Positions 11,757 through 14,692 of a DNA stretch of 14,692 bases are shown piece by piece. A program made the position numbers and the translations under genes. Location of the stretch: positions 1-14,692 of the forward strand of contig JBOHDE010000084.1 in assembly GCA_050699035.1 (NCBI GenBank), given 5' to 3'. The notes under the pieces are model-generated. The model saw nothing but the letters and a program-made list of their open reading frames with translations. It searched no databases and had not been told where the DNA came from. This DNA comes from WHTB01 sp050699035. GTDB taxonomy: Bacteria; Actinomycetota; Actinomycetes; Propionibacteriales; Nocardioidaceae. Positions within the stretch are counted from its first letter, which is position 1. Every line of letters begins with the position of its first letter.

Positions 11757-13342
11757 CGTCCCTGACCGGCACCGGCACGATGGTCCGGTTCATCCTGCGG
11801 CGAGACCGGATCCGGCTCCCAGTCTGGCTGGTCGCGATCATCGGGCTGGTCTACGCCTCGGCCGCGAGCGTGCAGGGGGTCTACAACACCCCGGAGAAGA
11901 TGGCCTCGTACGCCCAGACCATCGGCAACAGCCCGGCCTCGGTGGTGATGAGCGGGCCGCCGGTCGCGCTCGACACGATCGGCGGCATCACGATCTTCGA
12001 GGTCGCGGCCTCGGCCATCGTCGCGACCGCGCTGATGGCGATCTTCCTGATCATCCGGCACACCCGCACCGAGGAGGAGTCCGGGCGCACCGAGCTGCTG
12101 CGAGCGACCGTGCTCGGCCGCTACGCCCCAATGGTCGCTGCGCTGGTCGTCGTGTCGGCCGCCGCGCTCGTGGTCGGGCTCGGCGTCGCTGTCACGTTCA
12201 TCTCACTCGACCTGCCGGTGACCGGCTCGCTGGTCTACGGGACGGCGATCGCCGCGGTCGGCATCGTCTTCACGGCGGTCGGCGCACTGGCGGCCCAGGT
12301 GACCGAGCATGCCCGCGGGGCGATCGGCCTCGGGGCCGCCGTCCTCGGCGCCAGCTTCGTCCTGCGCGGAGCCGGCGACGTCGGTGACGGCACCTTGTCG
12401 TGGCTGTCGCCGATCGGCTGGTCGCAGGCCGTGCACGCATTCGACGGCGACCGCTGGTGGCCGCTGGCCATCTCGCTGGCCTTCAGTGCCGTGCTGCTCG
12501 CGGTGTCGCTCGCCCTGGTCGAGCACCGCGACGTCGGTGCCGGCCTGGTCGCGCCCCGACCTGGCCCACGGTCCGCGTCGCCGCGGCTGTCCGGCGCGTT
12601 CGGCCTGGCGGCGCGGCTGCAGCGCGGCACGCTGATCGGGTGGGCGTCGGGGCTGTTCCTGGGTGGGGTCGCGATGGGGTCGGTGGGCCGCGAGGTGCGC
12701 AGCCTGCTCGAGGAGAACCCGGAGATCGCCGACCTGATGTCGATGCCGGACGGCGCTGACCTGGTGGACGCGTTCTTCGGTACGGCGATGCTGTTGCTGG
12801 CTCTGGTGGCGGCGGGGTTCACCGTGAGCTCGGCACTGCGTCTGCGTAGCGAGGAGACGGCCGGTCACGCCGAGTCGTTGCTCGCCACGGGCCTGTCGCG
12901 GTGGCGCTGGACCGTGAGCAGCCTCGCGGTCACGACACTCGGCACCGTGGTGGTGATCGGGGCCGGCGGGCTCGGCACCGGGCTGGCGCACGCGATCGCG
13001 ATCGGCGACTCTTCGCAGGTGCCGCGACTGCTGGGGGTGGCCCTCGCGTACGTCCCCGCAGCCCTGGTGCTCGGTGGGTTCGCCGTCGCGCTGTTCGGCT
13101 GGGCGCCGCGGGCCGCGCTCGCCGGGTGGGCCGCGCTGGTCGGGTGTGTCGTCGTCGGCTGGCTCGGCGGCATCCTCGACATCCCCGAATGGCTCGCCGA
13201 CGTGTCGCCGTTCCAGCATCTGCCGAACGCGCCGCTCGAGCCGATCACGGCGACGCCGCTGGTCATCCTCTCGGTGGTCGCCGTGGCGCTGGCCGCGGTC
13301 GGGCTGGTCGGCTTCCGTCGCCGCGACGTCACCCTCCCCTGA
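11753..13342 (+). CDS. Large ABC-2-like exporter permease with internal duplication (TnrB3/COG3559-like)
   Basis: The 529-residue protein begins at an ATG overlapping the ATPase stop (ATGA). It has about twelve membrane helices, six in each half, twice the size of the other permeases here. The halves repeat: HTRTEEESGRTELLRATVLG (103-122) aligns with RLRSEETAGHAESLLATGLS (363-382), the ABC-2 coupling segment in each half. Thus one polypeptide probably supplies both permease half-sites and works with two copies of the ATPase. Long extracellular loops follow the first helix of each half (about 43-75 and 312-342). This matches the TnrB3-like exporters of polyketide antibiotics such as tetronasin. 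The substrate is not deducible; the regulator upstream suggests induction by a small molecule. Confidence 0.88.
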   Translation: MTSLTGTGTMVRFILRRDRIRLPVWLVAIIGLVYASAASVQGVYNTPEKMASYAQTIGNSPASVVMSGPPVALDTIGGITIFEVAASAIVATALMAIFLIIRHTRTEEESGRTELLRATVLGRYAPMVAALVVVSAAALVVGLGVAVTFISLDLPVTGSLVYGTAIAAVGIVFTAVGALAAQVTEHARGAIGLGAAVLGASFVLRGAGDVGDGTLSWLSPIGWSQAVHAFDGDRWWPLAISLAFSAVLLAVSLALVEHRDVGAGLVAPRPGPRSASPRLSGAFGLAARLQRGTLIGWASGLFLGGVAMGSVGREVRSLLEENPEIADLMSMPDGADLVDAFFGTAMLLLALVAAGFTVSSALRLRSEETAGHAESLLATGLSRWRWTVSSLAVTTLGTVVVIGAGGLGTGLAHAIAIGDSSQVPRLLGVALAYVPAALVLGGFAVALFGWAPRAALAGWAALVGCVVVGWLGGILDIPEWLADVSPFQHLPNAPLEPITATPLVILSVVAVALAAVGLVGFRRRDVTLP

Positions 13343-13355
13343 CCGGACCCCCCGT

Positions 13356-13412
13356 TGAGTGTGACGTTCTCGACGCGACACGCTGGCGTGTCTGTCGAAA
13401 ACGTCACACTCA
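13356..13412. terminator. Large hairpin between convergent genes, probable bidirectional terminator
   Basis: The left arm (13356-13383) and right arm (13386-13412) pair over about 27 bases with a 2-base gap at the tip. The outer 13 bases, TGAGTGTGACGTT, pair perfectly; further in are one mismatch and one small bulge. It lies 14 bp after the permease stop and 11 bp from the stop of the convergent gene, filling the gap. It is far longer than a minimal terminator, so it may also be a dispersed palindromic repeat used as one. Confidence 0.7.
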
Positions 13413-13423
13413 CCGGGATGGGC

Positions 13424-14692
13424 TCAGCGGCGGAGAACCCGGATGTCGCTCTCCACGACGGTCACCCCGGACACGCCGGTGGCCTCCATCTCCGAGCGGA
13501 CGGTGTGCACTCCGGGCCACAGCCCACGCACAGTCACGGTGTACGTCACCCGGTCGCCCGGCACCGGATCGGAGGACGTGACACGTAGGTCCCCGGTCGG
13601 CAGCACGGCCTCCATGTCGCCCTGGCCGACCGAGTTCTCGGCACCGACCAGGAAGTCCTGTCCGGCCGGGTCGGCCGGCAGGTTGGTCGGGTCGTACGCG
13701 AACGACACGTCCTCCGTGCCGTTCAGCCCGATCCAGGACTGGAACACCCGCTGGCTAGTCGTGCCGAAGACGTTCACCCGGTGCTCGACGACGAGCCAGT
13801 CGTTGACGCCGTCGGTGAGTATCCCGACGAAGATCCCGGGTGCGCCGGTGCCGTCGAGGTCGGACCAGAACGGCGCCAGCACGTTGTTGGGCCGGGCCGG
13901 GTCGGCACCCGCCGGGAGGTTGCAGCAGTTGTTGTCCTCGGCCGACCCGCCACCGGCGATCAGGTAGCCGTTCGAGTCGACGCCGAGCCGGTTCCAGGTC
14001 TGGCCGGCGTACTCGAACGCCGGCACGTTGAAGTTGACGATCTGCTCGTCCCCGACCGTGATCGGCGCGATCCCGAAACCGTCGAGCGGGAGGTACCCGG
14101 CCGGCGAGGCGCCCGGGTCGACCGCGGGCACGGCCGGCTCGGCACCTGCGAGGACCACGTTGTGCCGCATCGCGTGCCGCGAGTCGACGATGGCGGCACC
14201 GTCGGCGTCGACGATCCTCAGCGCCCGGTCGGTGAACGTGTCGAGGTCGACCACCTGCTCGTCGAACGAGTTGTTCACTGCCTCGACCGTGCAGTCGGAC
14301 ACACCGCGTTCGTGAATGGTCGGCGGGGTGCAGGTCTGCGTCAGGTTCACATCGCCCTGGGTGTGGATGAAGGCGACCGGCAGGTGCAGGTCCGGCCCAC
14401 CATGAGCCGACAGCTCGATGGCGCCGAACTGCTGGGCGCCGATCGTCGCGTCCGACTCGATCGTGATCGTGATGGTGCGGGACTGGCGCGGACCGAGCCG
14501 GAACGACTCCGGGAACACCGAGATGTCGGACCCCGGCGGGGCGTCGGTGCTCACCGTGACCCGCTCCCGCCGCGAGCTGGTGTTGGTGACCACCCGCGTC
14601 GTCGTCAGCCGGCCGGGCATGACCGGCGCGTTCACCGAGGGCAGGTTGAGGTGGACGGCGTTGACCGGGTCGTTGCCCATCGCGAAGTAGTT
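13424..14692 (-). CDS. C-terminal part of a secreted S8 (subtilisin-like) protease or similar large extracellular protein (5' end outside window)
   Basis: The minus-strand frame is open from the right edge to the stop at 13424 and gives 422 residues, all from the C-terminal part of a larger protein. It begins with a fibronectin-III-like domain (NYFAMGN, LNLPSVNAP, TRVVTNTSSRRERV, GSDISVFPESFRLGPRQSRT), the arrangement that follows the catalytic domain in many subtilases. A linker holds the probable disulfide pair TQTC and VSDC (about 131-145). A beta-rich domain follows with WNRLGVDSNGYLIAGGG, NNCCNLP, LAPFWSDLDGTGAPGIF and VFQSWIGLNGTEDVSFAYD, recalling nidogen-like domains, and last a ~60-residue beta domain (DLRVTSSDPVPGDRVTYTV). 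The catalytic triad is outside the window, so protease is inferred from the Fn3-type domain only. It would be exported; no sorting signal is visible at the C-terminus. Confidence 0.7.
   Translation of the reverse strand, partial: NYFAMGNDPVNAVHLNLPSVNAPVMPGRLTTTRVVTNTSSRRERVTVSTDAPPGSDISVFPESFRLGPRQSRTITITIESDATIGAQQFGAIELSAHGGPDLHLPVAFIHTQGDVNLTQTCTPPTIHERGVSDCTVEAVNNSFDEQVVDLDTFTDRALRIVDADGAAIVDSRHAMRHNVVLAGAEPAVPAVDPGASPAGYLPLDGFGIAPITVGDEQIVNFNVPAFEYAGQTWNRLGVDSNGYLIAGGGSAEDNNCCNLPAGADPARPNNVLAPFWSDLDGTGAPGIFVGILTDGVNDWLVVEHRVNVFGTTSQRVFQSWIGLNGTEDVSFAYDPTNLPADPAGQDFLVGAENSVGQGDMEAVLPTGDLRVTSSDPVPGDRVTYTVTVRGLWPGVHTVRSEMEATGVSGVTVVESDIRVLRR

Noticed and set aside
12203..13381. Long minus-strand open frame opposite the large permease
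   Set aside because: Composition is Arg/Gln/His/Asp-rich with no recognisable domain; the plus-strand permease explains the region.
1..14692. tRNA, rRNA, insertion sequences, integrases or phage genes
   Set aside because: None was seen on either strand by reading; no transposase-like product or cloverleaf pattern was recognised.

Overview
The window is about 14.7 kb of GC-rich, tightly packed DNA. Third codon positions are almost always G or C, GTG starts and ATGA/GTGA stop-start overlaps are common, and several genes begin 6-7 bases after a TANNNT -10 box, as leaderless actinobacterial genes do. Together these point to a high-GC actinobacterium, plausibly near Nocardioides or its relatives; that genus-level placement is an impression from the sequence style and was not tested.

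Layout from left to right: (1) 1-705, the C-terminal part of an aerobic glycerol-3-phosphate dehydrogenase (glpD) that enters from the left edge. (2) 801-4808, a five-gene cassette that looks like a type VII secretion (ESX) cargo module: a WXG100-like small helical protein, a protein with a T7SS-type N-terminus and a strongly hydrophobic centre, a four-TM membrane protein built from two similar halves, and two ~190-residue proteins that look like diverged paralogues. (3) 4867-8312, a translationally coupled ATPase-permease-ATPase-permease operon encoding one or two ABC-2 type exporters. (4) 8313-8713, a gene-poor stretch with two near-identical long palindromes, a 19-bp direct repeat, and a copy of the leader that precedes the neighbouring MOSC gene. 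(5) 8714-10282, a minus-strand MOSC-domain gene divergent from a glycerophosphodiester phosphodiesterase. (6) 10286-13342, a GbsR/MarR-type regulator divergent from a two-gene drug-type ABC exporter (resembling the tetronasin/polyketide exporter pair), with a perfect 16-bp palindromic operator over the exporter promoter. (7) 13356-13412, a large hairpin between convergent genes. (8) 13424-14692, the C-terminal part of a large secreted protein, probably an S8 (subtilisin-like) protease, running off the right edge.

The most interesting part is the T7SS-like cassette. The two tandem proteins at its end have a pattern that may be a Mog1/PsbP/DUF1795-like fold, the fold of the Eag chaperones that protect hydrophobic segments of type VI secretion effectors. 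Their neighbour is a putative T7SS substrate with a long hydrophobic stretch, so a similar chaperone logic for a T7SS cargo is a reasonable, untested hypothesis. The second point of interest is the palindrome pair at 8352-8427, whose two copies differ by one compensated base pair, suggesting selection for the palindrome itself. The exporter-regulator pair at 10286-13342 is the clearest regulatory unit: the operator, both promoters and the target genes can be read directly.
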